Part shown: one piece after another, positions 1 through 11,307 of the stretch | Numbering within the stretch: position 1 is the stretch's first letter | Layout of the letters: each line of letters starts with the position of its first letter | Assembly: GCF_000204055.1 (NCBI RefSeq) | Contig: NW_006768768.1 | Span: 932,071-996,070 of the forward strand | DNA from: Melampsora larici-populina 98AG31 | Lineage: Eukaryota > Basidiomycota > Pucciniomycetes > Pucciniales > Melampsoraceae | Length of the DNA: 64,000 nucleotides | Direction of reading: 5' to 3' | Program-made: the position numbers and the translations under genes | Notes under the pieces: generated by a model | The model's input: only the letters and a program-made list of their open reading frames with translations | What the model was told of the DNA's origin: nothing | Databases searched by the model: none

Positions 1-1
1 A

Positions 2-100
2 CGTTATCACAAGTACCTGAACATATTTTGGAAGTGCAAGGCACAGTCTTTACCACCCCGAAGGAAGTACGACTTCCGTGTCGAGCTGACACCTGGAGCC
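2..100 (+). pseudogene. pol: Ty3 pol fragment upstream of the hAT insertion
   Basis: Reading from base 2 gives an open frame with the conserved spacer between protease and RT (..SLPPRRKYDFRVELTPGA). It stops being retroelement-like at base 100, where hAT sequence begins. Bases 93-100 (CTGGAGCC) are the left target-site duplication; the right copy is CTGGAGCA at 4368-4375. Collapsing the duplication joins the two halves in frame at the Gly-Ala codons. The frame agreement and the family-typical junction make this a firm call. Confidence 0.85.
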
Positions 101-613
101 AACATCGCAACCGCACCGCTCAAAAGTGCGGGAGCGAAGCGGGTTGTGCATCCGCTCATATCCTCGCTATGCAGGGCGGAGCCTGCGCACCGCGCAGCGA
201 GGGTCCGAAACCCCAGAGCGGAGTGAACCACTCCCCAACGGGCCGGGGCTTGGGCTGCCCCGCTATATAGCGGAGCCTACCTAGTATGCACCCGGGTCCC
301 AGGTAAGCCCTTTGACCAACATTCTCCAACCTTCTTGTATAGATCTATCGCGATATCAATCTCACTACCTCAAGATGGCAACTGGCGGTTGGACATCCCT
401 TCGAACTATTGACCAAGTCCTGTAATATACAACCCCCTGGACAACCTTTCGGCACTGGCCAGCTTGTGGTTCCCGTTTTTGAGATATAAGGTACGCCTAT
501 AGGTTTTTCTCTTATCGTTGTTCAAGATAAGATTGATTATTAACCCAATCCTTGTCATAACGTTTGATCGATCGTTGAAATCAACAACATCCTTGTCAAT
601 AACTCCCATCACT

Positions 614-3600
614 ATGCCCCCCTCCAAAAGCATCTCACAAAGCTCGACCTCGACTCCAAATACACTCCAGGTCCCAGGTAGGTCCTCTGGTAGAAGTCTC
701 CGACCTGCCAGCCCATCTCGCACCCAACCTGGTTTCATCGCAACTCCCAAAGACTTGCGTGTCACTTAAGCTGTATCATCCAGCCCTGGTGATGGATCTC
801 CAGGACCCCTCGTCCATCGACCTGCATCACCCCGACCTCCAGCTCCGACCAGCAAAAAGAACGCTGCTCCACAGGCCAAGCAAGCTCCGAAAGGAAAAGT
901 AAGTTGTTTTGATCGTATGATGATCAAACTGAAGCATTGAACTTACATCCATCTGTATGTGTCACCTAGAATCGCTCTTCGACCAGCAAACGGGCTAGAT
1001 CCATATCGGTCTCTGGCACTTCATCGGCAGGAGCTTCTCCTTCGCGCAAGAGACCCAGAAAGGATGTAAGTCAATTTCTACTAAACATCTTAATGTTAAT
1101 CATAATGTATCAATCACAATCTTTTCTAATCCATCTTCAACCTTCATTCTCATTCATTTCCAATCCACCTTCTACCTCTATCACCTGTATATTTCTTCTT
1201 ATCCAATCGTTTCATTTCAAACTCTTGTTTAGGTCTATGAGGTCCCAGCCGATGTTGACATGGATCAAGATTCGGACATTGAGATCGTTGAGACCAAAGG
1301 CTATATGAAATCTAGGAGTGAAGACGTGAAGGATCTGAAATCCTATTTTTATCCTCCTAAAGTGTGTATCTTTCTTTTTTCACTCGGGTGATTTGTTTAT
1401 GTGTTACATGGCTAACATTCATAATAATACCTTTACCATCGGAACTTGTAGGGTCTCGCATACAAGTGTCGATGGTGCAACAATACGTATTCCGCTGGGT
1501 TAACTTTGTATTATGGCTTATGGGGGCACCACGATGGCAAACAGAATCGGCCGGAGTGCAAGATGCGTCACAAAGCGATTGCTGCAGGCATCGTTCTTCC
1601 GCCATCTTACACCGAGAAACTCGAAGCTGAAAGGAAGGCCACGAAGGGAAATCTCAAAACGTACTTTGCTGGCCCTAAGTTCTCAGCCGACCTCGTCAAT
1701 ATGATCTTGGTCATGTGGCTGGTTCGCCATGCCCTTCCATGGGCTCGTTTCGAAGATCCATGTCTTCGCGCCGCTTTTCACACTGTCAATCGGGGTGCTA
1801 TGCTTCGATCCAGAACCTGGGCCGCAAAGCAATCCCTCATCTTATTTTTGGGATTGCACGACCAGGCTATCAACACAGTGAAGGTAAGTATCTCTAGCTT
1901 TATCAAGTTGACTCGTACATTTTGCTGATATATTTATTTAAATGAAAATTGACCTAGGAAAACAAGGGTAAGTTTTGCTTGGTGCACGATGTTTGGACTA
2001 CAAAGGGCAACCGCTATGCCTTCATTGGAGCCACCGCGAATTTCATTGACAACGACTGGAATTACCGTTCAACACACCTTACCCTTAAAATGGTGGCTTG
2101 GCGGCATTTCGGTGCCCTTCTAGCTAGGCCAATTGGACGCTTTCTCATTCGTCACGGGCTTCATAAAAAGATATGTACTCGATTTTAATTATTGCAAACT
2201 TTTATTGTCCTGACTTCTTTTTTTAATCTTTCTTACATGCTTGCTCAGGTTACCGACAGTGGCGGAAACAACGGACCTATGGCTTCTGAGATCCAGACGA
2301 TGTTTGCTTGTGCCGAAGAACCGGCCACGTGGAGTCAATCTTTGCATCACGTGAAGTGCTATGCCCATAAGCTCAACCTCACGGTTGGGCATGGGCTCAA
2401 GTTACTGGGGCAGAAGGTTAGTGTAGCTAAACCTGGTATACCTCATGGTCAGCCACTTCCTATCCCAGCGCTCGAGGCCAACGATGGCGAGGATGAGGTC
2501 CAAATTGACGACCCAGAATCAGAAGACGAGGACGACGCTGGTCTACCTGAAACACCCGATGGAGTTGATGACCAGGATACTAATGAGGGATTGGAAATCT
2601 CTGGTAATGCTTGTGAAAAGGACGACTTGGTGGCCATGGCTCTCTCAAAGGTGAGTATTCTTTCTCTCTCTCTATATCTTTGTCTTTGACATATTTGGTA
2701 TTTTTGCTAACTAAGCTTGATTTTTTACTGTTTAGGTTGATACTGTGAGTGGCCAGATAGCCAGCAGTGCAGCCAGACGAAGCGACTTCCAGTCACGTTC
2801 GACTCGGATGGGTTATCAAGGCCGTATGCTCAAACGGCCTTGCAAAACCCGCTGGAACAGTCACTACGAGAGTCGCAAAGTGGCTTGTGAGGCACAAGAG
2901 GTAAGGCACACTATAATCTGAAGATTAAATCAAACTAACACTAACATTGTTTTGTTCTTTTAGGTAATCAACTCTATGCTTGCCGCTGATTGTAAAGCTT
3001 GTTTTTTTAAGGGGGTCACCATCTCTTCTGCCGAATGGCATGCAGTGGAATTGGTCAACAAGGTTCTCAAGGTGTGTTTTTCTCTCTTTGTTTCATCAAG
3101 ACTGTCTATTCAACTTATGTTCATCTTTTGTAGACTTTTGTTGATGCCACGTCGCGAGTCGAAGGCAACGGACCAACCGGCTGTATACTCTTACAGGAAT
3201 ACAAACACGTCATCACTGAGCTCAACAGCCATCGAGCCGATGCCACCGAATTCAAAAGCCTTGTGGCTGCGATAGATGAGATGATTGTATGGCTAGGCAA
3301 GTACCAAGAAGAGGCATTGCAAACCGATAGTATCCTTCTTGCCACTATCCTTAACCCTCGGTTCCGCGGGAAATTCTTCACTGTACATTATCCCGATTTC
3401 GAGCATGCTGCCAATTCAGCAATCAATTTGGCTTTTGACTGTATCTTACTGGAAACTGAACATTGTGACGCATCCCCATCAGCTGATGAGGGGAATGCTC
3501 CCAATGAGGAACCCGATGACTTCGATATCTTTTGCTCTTCGAACAATCCAACCGACACATCAACATCTACCTCAGAACTCCAGGAGTATCTTCAAGGCAA

Positions 3601-3980
3601 ACACAAAATCAAAAAGGACCAAACACCTCTGGATTGGTGGAAGGTTCGTTCCAATTTAATATAATATCATTCATTTTTGAGCCTTGCTGACAACTCACTT
3701 TCTTTCATAGGAGCATGAACACCAATTTCCAAACCTTGCGCAACTGGCACGCGATTACCTTTCTATATCAGCTACCTCGTGTGCTTGTGAGCGCACCTTC
3801 ACCGCTGCGGCCGACATATGTACTCCATCACGCCCGAATATGCTTCCAAAGACGATGGAGCGTCTCGTGGGTTCTCAGTCTTGGTTGAAGGAAGGGATTG
3901 TCCCTGGTGGCGATTTTGAAGAGGCCGCACAAGCTCTTCAACACTATATTGATAGCTTGGTAAAAATCAAGAAGGTTTAA
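614..3980 (+). pseudogene. hAT family transposase (multi-exon, one nonsense codon)
   Basis: Approximate exons: 614-898, 970-1063, 1233-1361, 1451-1883, 1958-2172, 2249-2650, 2736-2900, 2964-3071, 3134-3641 and 3711-3980, bordered by GT..AG signals. Exon 4 has a BED-like zinc finger (KCRWCNNTYS, then HHDGKQNRPEC). Later exons show the hAT catalytic region (CLVHDVWTTKGNRY; VTDSGGNNGPMASEI; a CYAHKLNL motif). The last exon is the C-terminal dimerisation domain (LARDYLSISATSCACERTF). The N-terminal exon contains an in-frame TAA at 767-769, possibly from CAA. The rest is open, so it may have been active recently. The exon list is approximate at the 5' end. Confidence 0.75.
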
Positions 3981-4139
3981 TTATCATTTTCATTTTCTAT
4001 CAATAGCTCCTGTTCTTTCTTATTACAAGCTTCTGCTTCTATTTGTTATTTCTTTTCTGTTGCTTGTTCCTTTCATCACAAAAATTTTGTTTGTGAATTG
4101 TTTCGTTTTCAATTTTTTTAACTCGTGAATGGATTTTTT

Positions 4140-4367
4140 GGCTTGAATGAGGTGTGTGCGGCGCTTTATAGCGTTGTGCGGCACTATATAGCGGCTCAGA
4201 GCGGTGCGCCGCTATATAGCGGTGTTCGTAGTGGTTACACAACTACAAACTCCCAAGTGAGAAAAAAAAAAAATAGCGGTTGAGTGCGTAGTGCTTTAGA
4301 GCGTTACTGGCGCTCTGCGCCTGAAATAGCCCGAATTCCTGTGCGTAGCGTAGCGGTTGCGTTGTTG
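4140..4367. repeat. hAT subterminal TAGCG/CGCTATATAGCGG repeats
   Basis: The right end of the hAT carries many TAGCG or CGCTA motifs, including the palindrome CGCTATATAGCGG near 4208-4222. The left end (101-290) has matching motifs, for example CCGCTATATAGCGG around 259-272. Such subterminal motif clusters bind transposase in known hAT elements (Ac, Tam3). Binding here is inference. Confidence 0.6.
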
Positions 4368-4369
4368 CT

Positions 4370-7300
4370 GGAGCAACACCACAGGCAGGGAAGATCATAC
4401 CCCTGTCACCGGCCGAAAATGAAGTATTAAGCAAGATGATCGAAGAGGGCCTATCCAGTGGAACCATACGACGGACTACATCACCTTGGGCTGCACCAGT
4501 CCTTTTCACCGGCAAAAAAGATGGGAATTTAAGACCCTGTTTTGATTACCGACGTCTCAATGCGTTGACGGTCAAAAATAGGTACCCACTACCACTGACA
4601 ATGGACCTTGTCGACGGTCTTCTTGATTCCGAGAGGTATACCAAGCTCGATTTGAGGAATGCCTACGGGAATATCCGTGTAGCTGAGGAGGATGAGGACA
4701 AGTTGGCCTTCATATGCCGTGAAGGGCAGTTCGCACCCTTGACAATGCCCTTCGGCCCTACCGGCGCCCCAGGCTGTTTTCAATATTTTATACAGGATAT
4801 ACTCTTAGGGCGCATTGGCAAAGACACCGCTGCTTTCTTAGATGATATAATGATTCATACTAAGAGCGGTGTAGACCACAAGCAAGCGGTTGAACAGATT
4901 CTCCAGATATTGGAAGGACACTCCCTATGGCTAAAGCCTGAGAAGTGTGAATTCTCAAAACCCAAAGTAGAGTACCTGGGCTTGATCATCTCGAAGAACA
5001 GAATTAGAATGGATCCCGCAAAAGTCAAGGCTGTAACTGACTGGCCAGCACCTAAGAACACTACGGAAGTTCTCAGATTCATCGGCTTCTCAAATTTTTA
5101 CCGACAGTTTATCAGTCAATTCTCGAAAAGAGCGAGACCATTACACGACCTGACACGGAAAGACACCCTATTCACCTGGACGGATGAGCGTCAAAAAGCT
5201 TTTGACAATCTTAAGACAGCCTTCACCACTGCACCAGTACTCAAGATTGCCGACCCCTACCAGCCCTTCATCCTCGAGTGTGATTGCTCAGACTTCGCCC
5301 TGGGGGCGGTACTGTCGCAAAGAAGTGATAAAGACGGTGAGATTCACCCGGTAGCATTCCTCTCACGTTCCCTCATACCAGCCGAACGCAACTACGAGAT
5401 ATTTGATAAGGAACTCCTAGCACTTGTAGTGTCCTTTCAGGAGTGGCGCCAGTACTTGGAAGGTAACCCTCACCGGCTAGATGTAACTGTATACACCGAC
5501 CACAAAAACCTCGAAAGTTTCATGACAACGAAGCAACTCACCCGACGTCAAGCTCGAGGGGCAGAGACCTTGGGTTGTTTTGATTTCACAATCAAGTTTC
5601 GACCCGGTAAACACTCCACACAACCAGACGCTTTACCTCGACGCCCTGATCTAGCACCTACATCAGAAGAAAAACTTACTTTTGGACAACTACTGCGACC
5701 TTCCAACATCACGGACGACACTTTCACGGCAATAGATGCCTTTGAGGCACAATTTGGTGATGATGATGTAGTGGAGCATGACGACACTGCTAAGTGGTTT
5801 GAACTAGATGTCTTAGGGGTTGACAACGTCGATGAAGAGATTGACACTGAGCTGTGCTGGTCAGACGCTAAAATTTTAGACACGATACGAGAGCTATCAC
5901 CGAAGGACCCAACGGTAAACGAACTCATGAGTGCAGTGCGTAACCCGATCTCTACACAACTGAAAGAAGCAACAAAGGACTACACAGTGATCGACGAGGT
6001 CCTGTACCACAGAGGCCGAGCAGTGGTACCAGCTGATGAGAAATTGAAAGCCCAAATTCTACGCACTTACCACGACAGCAAAGCAGCGGGACATCCTGGA
6101 AGAGCCAAGACATTAGGATTGGTCAAACGCAACTTCACATGGACAAGTCAAAAAGCCTATGTAAACAGATACGTTGATGGTTTCATGTCGTGTCAGAGGA
6201 TTAAACCGTCACTGATGAAACCATTTGGATCATTGGAACCGTTACCAATTCCTGCGGGACCCTGGACTGACATAAGTTACGATTTCATCACAGGATTGCC
6301 GAAATCAAATGGTAAAGATTGCATCTTGACCGTTATTGATAGGCTAACGAAAATGTCACATTTCATTGCTTGCAAAGAGACCGACGACGCTGAAGCCCTG
6401 GCGGATATCATGATGAGAGAAATTTGGCAACTACACGGGACACCGAAGACAATTGTATCGGACAGAGGCAGTGTCTTTATTTCAAAAATCACGTCGCAGT
6501 TAAACAAACGTTTAGGTATTGAATTACACCCTTCTACAGCATACCACCCAAGATCTGACGGCCAGACAGAGATAGCAAATAAAGTAGTGGAGCAATATCT
6601 CCGCCATTTCATTAGTTATCATCAAAATGATTGGGACTCACTACTGGCACCAGCTGAATTTGCTTACAACAACCGTGCGCATACGTCGACAGGAGTCTCG
6701 CCATTTAGGGCAAATTTTGGCTATGATCTCACTTTAGGACCAATACCATCGGAGGACCAATGTGTACCCGCTGTGGAGGAAAGGATCAAAAGGCTCGCTG
6801 ACGTTCAAATGGAACTACACTCATGTTTGTTAGGTGCGCAAGAGGCAATGAAGTTGCAATTCGACAAAGGCGTTCGAGATACACCATCGTGGACAACAAA
6901 TGATCAAGTATGGCTCAGCAGTCGTAATATATCGACCACGAGATCAAGCCCGAAACTGGATCATTGCTGGCTTGGGCCATTTCGTATTGTTAAAAGAATC
7001 TCAACCTCTGCTTATAAACTGGAGTTACCGCTGACTATGCAGGGCATACATCCCGTGTTTCACGTCTCTGTACTAAGGAAATTCGAACCCGACACAATAA
7101 CACCCCGACAACAAGCAATACCTGATCCAGTAATCATAGAAGGCGAGAAAGAGTGGGAGGTAAATGAAATATTGGATTGTCGTCGTAGGTATAATAAAAT
7201 TCAATATTTGATAAGTTGGAAGGGTTATGGTAAAGAAGACGACTCTTGGGAGCCAGCATCGAATTTAACTCACGCACAAGACTTGATCAATTCATTTCAT

Positions 7301-7378
7301 GAAAGGTTTCCGGATATATTAAAAGTCAATAATGTCAAAAGAAGCAAGAAGAAGAACACGAGGACAATGAGAAGATGA
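4370..7378 (+). CDS. pol: Ty3/gypsy pol: RT, RNase H, integrase, chromodomain
   Basis: The 3' part of pol; numbering counts from the internal Met at 4436 (980 aa), which is not the true start because the frame originally ran on from 2-100. RT has motif A Asp72 (KLDLRNAY) and the box F-L-D-D at 134-137. RNase H follows (ECDCSDFALGAVLSQ). The integrase core shows D616, D676 and E712 (DD35E spacing). The integrase zinc finger keeps its His pair and Cys586, but position 583, normally the first Cys of CxxC, is Phe. A chromodomain ends the protein (WEVNEILDCRRR, YLISWKGYGKEDDSWEP). The frame is open, but the missing zinc ligand and the hAT split mean this copy is inactive. Confidence 0.9.
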   Translation, partial: GATPQAGKIIPLSPAENEVLSKMIEEGLSSGTIRRTTSPWAAPVLFTGKKDGNLRPCFDYRRLNALTVKNRYPLPLTMDLVDGLLDSERYTKLDLRNAYGNIRVAEEDEDKLAFICREGQFAPLTMPFGPTGAPGCFQYFIQDILLGRIGKDTAAFLDDIMIHTKSGVDHKQAVEQILQILEGHSLWLKPEKCEFSKPKVEYLGLIISKNRIRMDPAKVKAVTDWPAPKNTTEVLRFIGFSNFYRQFISQFSKRARPLHDLTRKDTLFTWTDERQKAFDNLKTAFTTAPVLKIADPYQPFILECDCSDFALGAVLSQRSDKDGEIHPVAFLSRSLIPAERNYEIFDKELLALVVSFQEWRQYLEGNPHRLDVTVYTDHKNLESFMTTKQLTRRQARGAETLGCFDFTIKFRPGKHSTQPDALPRRPDLAPTSEEKLTFGQLLRPSNITDDTFTAIDAFEAQFGDDDVVEHDDTAKWFELDVLGVDNVDEEIDTELCWSDAKILDTIRELSPKDPTVNELMSAVRNPISTQLKEATKDYTVIDEVLYHRGRAVVPADEKLKAQILRTYHDSKAAGHPGRAKTLGLVKRNFTWTSQKAYVNRYVDGFMSCQRIKPSLMKPFGSLEPLPIPAGPWTDISYDFITGLPKSNGKDCILTVIDRLTKMSHFIACKETDDAEALADIMMREIWQLHGTPKTIVSDRGSVFISKITSQLNKRLGIELHPSTAYHPRSDGQTEIANKVVEQYLRHFISYHQNDWDSLLAPAEFAYNNRAHTSTGVSPFRANFGYDLTLGPIPSEDQCVPAVEERIKRLADVQMELHSCLLGAQEAMKLQFDKGVRDTPSWTTNDQVWLSSRNISTTRSSPKLDHCWLGPFRIVKRISTSAYKLELPLTMQGIHPVFHVSVLRKFEPDTITPRQQAIPDPVIIEGEKEWEVNEILDCRRRYNKIQYLISWKGYGKEDDSWEPASNLTHAQDLINSFHERFPDILKVNNVKRSKKKNTRTMRR

Positions 7379-7460
7379 GAGAGGGTCAAGCTTTTTCCCA
7401 CAGGGTTTTTTAATGCTGACCCAGGGATAGAGCGTAGAGCAGCAAGAGGGACTTGGGCGC

Positions 7461-7474
7461 TAAAAGGGGGATAC
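7461..7474 (+). other. Ty3 polypurine tract
   Basis: A purine-rich run (TAAAAGGGGGATAC) lies directly before the TGTTAT start of the 3' LTR. This is the expected position of the plus-strand primer. Confidence 0.7.
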
Positions 7475-8082
7475 TGTTATAACTTGAAATGAAAGGAGTT
7501 GATGAGCTCTAAGAAGCTTATTGGGCGTTGCCGATAAAGATTGGTACACTGGGGTAATCAGGTATTTGTAAGTAAAGGCAACAAGCCAATCAACAAGCTA
7601 CAAAGAGCTTCTCAAACAATGAGACACACCTGGGGTAATCAGGTATTCGTAAGTAAAGGCAACAAGCCAATCAACAAGCTACGAAGAGCTTCTCAAACAA
7701 TGAGACACACCTATAACAACACAACAATTAGTAAAAGATGAAATATGAGAGAAAAGAGATTATAACAAACCTGTGCAATGCAACAGGTATCACGGTACGG
7801 TCAATAAGATCAAAAATGAGTAAAGGTTCGTAAAACTAAAGGTTTGTTTAACGAGTAAAGTTAGATCAGAAATTATAAAATAAAATATGAAGTAAAATGA
7901 CTCACAGATTCTTTTTGATAATGAGAAAAGAATCTGAGTGATGAAAGGTAGCAACTATTTAAAGCAAACACAGGCAAGTCTAACATAAAAATGAAATAAT
8001 AAAAGTGACAAAAGAAACGCTCAAGTCTCACACGACTTATTCCCAATTAGTTCTCAACACGATCCTTTTGGAACTCATAACA
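7475..8082 (+). repeat. Ty3 3' LTR (608 bp)
   Basis: It starts TGTTATAACTTG just after the polypurine tract and ends CATAACA at 8082, giving TG..CA ends with inverted TGTTAT/ATAACA. The partner LTR lies outside the window, so identity and a target duplication cannot be assessed. The interior is AT-rich and contains an 81-bp tandem duplication. Confidence 0.75.
7549..7710 (+). repeat. 81-bp tandem duplication in the LTR
   Basis: Two adjacent 81-bp copies (7549-7629, 7630-7710), each starting CTGGGGTAATCAGGTATT, differ at only a few bases (for example TTTG versus TTCG and CAAAG versus CGAAG). This looks like a recent slippage or unequal exchange event within the LTR. Confidence 0.85.
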
Positions 8083-10103
8083 CCTTGATCCGTACACATC
8101 TTCTTAATTTCAATAAATTCATCTGACATAATTTCAATAACGTCTTCTTTGATAATTTCAATTTCTTCTTTGATAATATTCAATTTCTTCTTTCACACTA
8201 CTCTAACCGGAAGTCCTTGACCACTCTAAGTACATACGAAAAAGACTACTTAGTTAATTACCACAACATAACTCGATATCATTATGCTTATATACAGTTA
8301 TGCTAGTAGTGGGAGTTGTACCTTTTTCACCTATTAGAGTCTGCACGTTGTACTCTTCTCTCCTCATACTGCAATCTCATTATCACACCTGGGGTATCAT
8401 TCATCGTATTCACTGCATCTTGGTTCATAACACTTGCGCTGAAAATCACCTTGGATCATAACCTTGGGAAGCCTCTGTCCCAGGTTTGGCATCCAAGGAT
8501 ACCTTGGATTAGAACATCACAGGTAAATTTGTTGGTGGTGGGGTAAAGAAGGTTGAAGTTGACTTTGGGTTTAAATGAAAGCACCAATGAGTTTTGTTGG
8601 TGTACAATCAACAGAATGATAAAATCAAATGGAGATTGATCAAGTGCGGACAAGATCCAATCAAATTAAAGAAAGATGTGAATAGAAGTAACTGCCATTC
8701 AAAGGTGATGAATAAGAATTTCCTGGACAAATGAACCCAGCCAAATTATCCATTTCACATGTTTTCCCAATGAATCTTATAGTTCAACTTGTTTCCTCAT
8801 TGTAATTTCTCTTTCCCCTGTCTTTGGGAAAAGACCTATTATTTTTTATTCTACAATAATTTTAAGACAATCTCATTGTGATTTGTCATAGTTTGATTCT
8901 ATTCTCATTACCATCAATAGGCCATTTGAGCTCATTTCACTCAATTCCTGTATCTCATATCTTGCTCTTTTCCAAAATTACTGAAGCACATCACAAGTAG
9001 AGAAGTTATTGATCAAAATTCATTTGTCATCCTTTATACTAATTTCTATTCCTATCTTTTGTTTTTCAATAACTGTTGTAGGTCGGTGATCCTTCCTGAG
9101 CTAGGATCTGTTACCTTCTACATAACATATATAGACATCTTTCTATCAGATCATCATCAAAGGAATCAATAAGGTGTTCATAAACACTTGAAGGTTTTCA
9201 AGATTGACCAGATTTGACAATGTGAATTTGAATTGTGATTGACATGGGGGTGGTGATGATTTGATTTTGTTTGTGATCACAGAACAAAAAATTGAAAAAA
9301 TTGAAAAAAATGGCCAAGTACAAAAAATAGACAGTGATGGCTTGAGAGGAGAGAGACATGAGAAGTCACAATTTCATTAATTCATAATCATACGGCTTTT
9401 AGCCATTTTCAAGATGTGCACATCTTACTTTACCTTGCTTTTTTTGGTAAGTAAAACTTTTTGGTGGCGCACAGTTGATTCCACTTGTCATGCACTGGTT
9501 GCCAATTAAGTGGGTGGATAGCAAGGCCCCCAGATTTGGAGAGCTTTCATCAAGGTGCATGATGTAAATTTTTCTCCTACACACACTTCACCACAATTTA
9601 AATTCATAAAAACTTGACCAAATCCCTTGCTCCTCCCTTACCAATGCCTAGCCAGGAGCAAAGCACTTTGTTGACTGTGAATTCCATACCTACACAAGTG
9701 TGAAGAGTTTTCAACATGGTGTTGAGGTTGTGAGATACACAGCAATTCACAGCAAACATAAGAAAATGAAAACTTTTACATCATGCACCTCTACATGAGG
9801 AGCTCTCCAGGGTCCTGGATGGTATAACCCAGATCTCTATTAGTCATCCTGACATAAGTACTACTACCATACAAGTCACTACTTCAAAACCAATTTTCAA
9901 AGGGGAGGACCAGTTTAAACTTGAAAAGATGAATGTACCGGAATTTTTAGGCCACATCATACCTCCAAGCTCCAAGTATGTGCCTGCCCATAGGCAGCAT
10001 AGATGCAGTTACTTGAACCTCCAGGTGCAATTATGAGGATTATATACAACACCAAGCAAGCTCAGATCAATGTTACCTCTAACCACGGTGGCCGGCCATC
10101 AAT
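8083..10103. other. Intergenic, no supported gene
   Basis: AT-rich sequence with no coding frame I can support. It holds a degraded CACTG-element fragment (8440-8540) and a pair of inverted segments around 9538-9570 and 9775-9810 that share CATCATGCACCT and GAGCTCTCC. The short ORFs at 8316-8653, 9399-9584 and 10003 have no recognisable motif. Confidence 0.6.
8440..8540 (-). repeat. Degenerate fragment of the CACTGCCAA element
   Basis: Contains TTTGGCATCCAAGGATA and a GTTGGTGGTG end. These match, in reverse orientation, the half-element seen intact at 42538-42743 and 55837-56030. Only one end is present. Confidence 0.6.
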
Positions 10104-11307
10104 CACAGGGGCAAAAGTAGATGCTCACATAGGTGTGAGCGTTGAAATTTTTGTGTTTTCTTCAATGTTAGTTCAATTTTGCTTTCCTTTTCTTTCCCTT
10201 GTCTTTCCCTTTTCTTTCCAATTTCTTTCTGCTTGTCATCTGATTATGTGATCAACAGGAACTGAGCAGACAAACTAAGCCTTCCTCAGGCCTTATTCCT
10301 GAGCAAAGAAGTCTGAGGAAGGGCTGATCCATCTGCTCAGTTTATCTCAGCTGCTCAGCTGATCCTGAGCGGCATTCCCTGGTTCAGTAGGCTCCAAGGG
10401 ACACCACTTATGATTAGCTTAGGGGCTGAGCTGACCTGAGTATCCTCTTGACTAATTCTCCACAGTATCCCTTGGATGGATCACATAGGGCCAGCCTCTC
10501 CTCAGGCTTCATGGCTCCAGAATGAAGCCTGACACCCATCTGCTCAGTTGAACAATGCTGCTCAGCTATCCCTCAGTGGCATTCCTCGATCAGAAGGATC
10601 CAAAGGATTTCACTGCTCATTGGCTGAGGGGCTGCTCATCTAGTCCTCAGGGGCATTCCTGGGAGAAGGATCCAAAGGATGTGACTGAGTATTGGCTGAG
10701 GGGCTGCTCAGCTGCTCAGCTAGTCCTCAGGGGAATTCCTGGGATCAGAAGGATCCAAAGGATGTCACAGAGGACTAGCTGAGGGGCTGCTCAGTTGATC
10801 TCAGCCCCTTGGTGTGAGCAGCTTTATCCAGGGGACATCACTTAAGATTAGCTGAGCGGCTGAGATAAACTGAGCAGGGGGATGGCTCTTTTATGAGGTT
10901 TCATTCCTTAGCAAGGAAGTCTGGCCCATCAATGACCCAGCCAGGGGATGATACTGAGTATTTCCTGAGCATCTCAAATGGGACGCCCCTGTGCAGGCCT
11001 TTGCTAAGAAATGAAGCCTGAGGAAGGTGTAGTTCATGTGCTCATTGTAATTTTGACCAAATTGTGGAGTATTCAGTGACTCATGAGCTGATCCTGAGTA
11101 CTCATCTGGACTCAGTTATTGCTCATCCAAGATGGAAATGAGCCTTCTCAAGAAATGTCAAGCAAAATGTGAGCAAAACAGGCTGATCACCTGAACACAA
11201 CCAAAATTGTGAATTGAATGAATCTGAAAGAAAATGAATCTTTTTTGAAGACTTCAAAAAAGTCTACAACGCTCACATACATGTGAGCATCAATTTTGGC
11301 CCCTGTG
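10104..11307 (+). mobile_element. Non-autonomous CACAG-ended element, copy 1 (1.2 kb)
   Basis: Ends are CACAGGGGCAAAAGTAGATG on the left and CATCAATTTTGGCCCCTGTG on the right, flanked by AAT at 10101-10103 and 11308-11310. A 3-bp duplication with CAC..GTG ends fits the CACTA (EnSpm/CMC) superfamily. There is no transposase. A second copy in the opposite orientation lies at 44352-45509. Near each end is a palindromic GCTCACAT-n-TGTGAGC motif. Confidence 0.8.
10540..10830 (+). repeat. Imperfect tandem repeats of about 80 bp in the CACAG element
   Basis: Units share the order GGATCCAAAGGAT, then GGCTGAGGGGCTGCTCA, then CTAGTCCTCAGGG. At least three units are visible. The same array appears in reverse at 44860-45090 in the second copy. 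Confidence 0.7.

Larger units (their letters stand above)
101..4367 (+). mobile_element. hAT transposon inserted in Ty3 pol
   Basis: A 4267-bp element with imperfect terminal inverted repeats: it begins AACATCGCAACCGC and its other end read inward begins CAACAACGCAACCGC. Flanks are an 8-bp target duplication with one mismatch (CTGGAGCC at 93-100, CTGGAGCA at 4368-4375), the size diagnostic of hAT elements. It carries one multi-exon transposase gene on the plus strand. GC-rich subterminal zones hold repeated TAGCG and CGCTATATAGCGG motifs, probably transposase-binding sites. It is closely related to the element at 36610-41025 by protein sequence. Confidence 0.85.
1..8082 (+). mobile_element. 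Ty3/gypsy chromovirus, 3' part, split by a hAT insertion
   Basis: The window opens inside pol of a Ty3/gypsy LTR retrotransposon. Bases 2-100 encode the stretch just before the reverse transcriptase (ending ..VELTPGA). The same reading frame resumes at 4370 (GATPQAGKIIPLSP..) and runs through RT, RNase H, integrase and a chromodomain to 7378, followed by a polypurine tract and a 3' LTR. The 5' LTR and gag lie upstream of the window. The interruption at 101-4367 is a hAT transposon, so this copy was full-length before the hAT arrived. A C-terminal chromodomain places it among chromoviruses, which in fungi tend to target heterochromatin. Confidence 0.9.

Noticed and set aside
4589..6612. Antisense ORFs inside the Ty3 pol
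   Set aside because: They are shadows of a confirmed pol frame and lack any motif.
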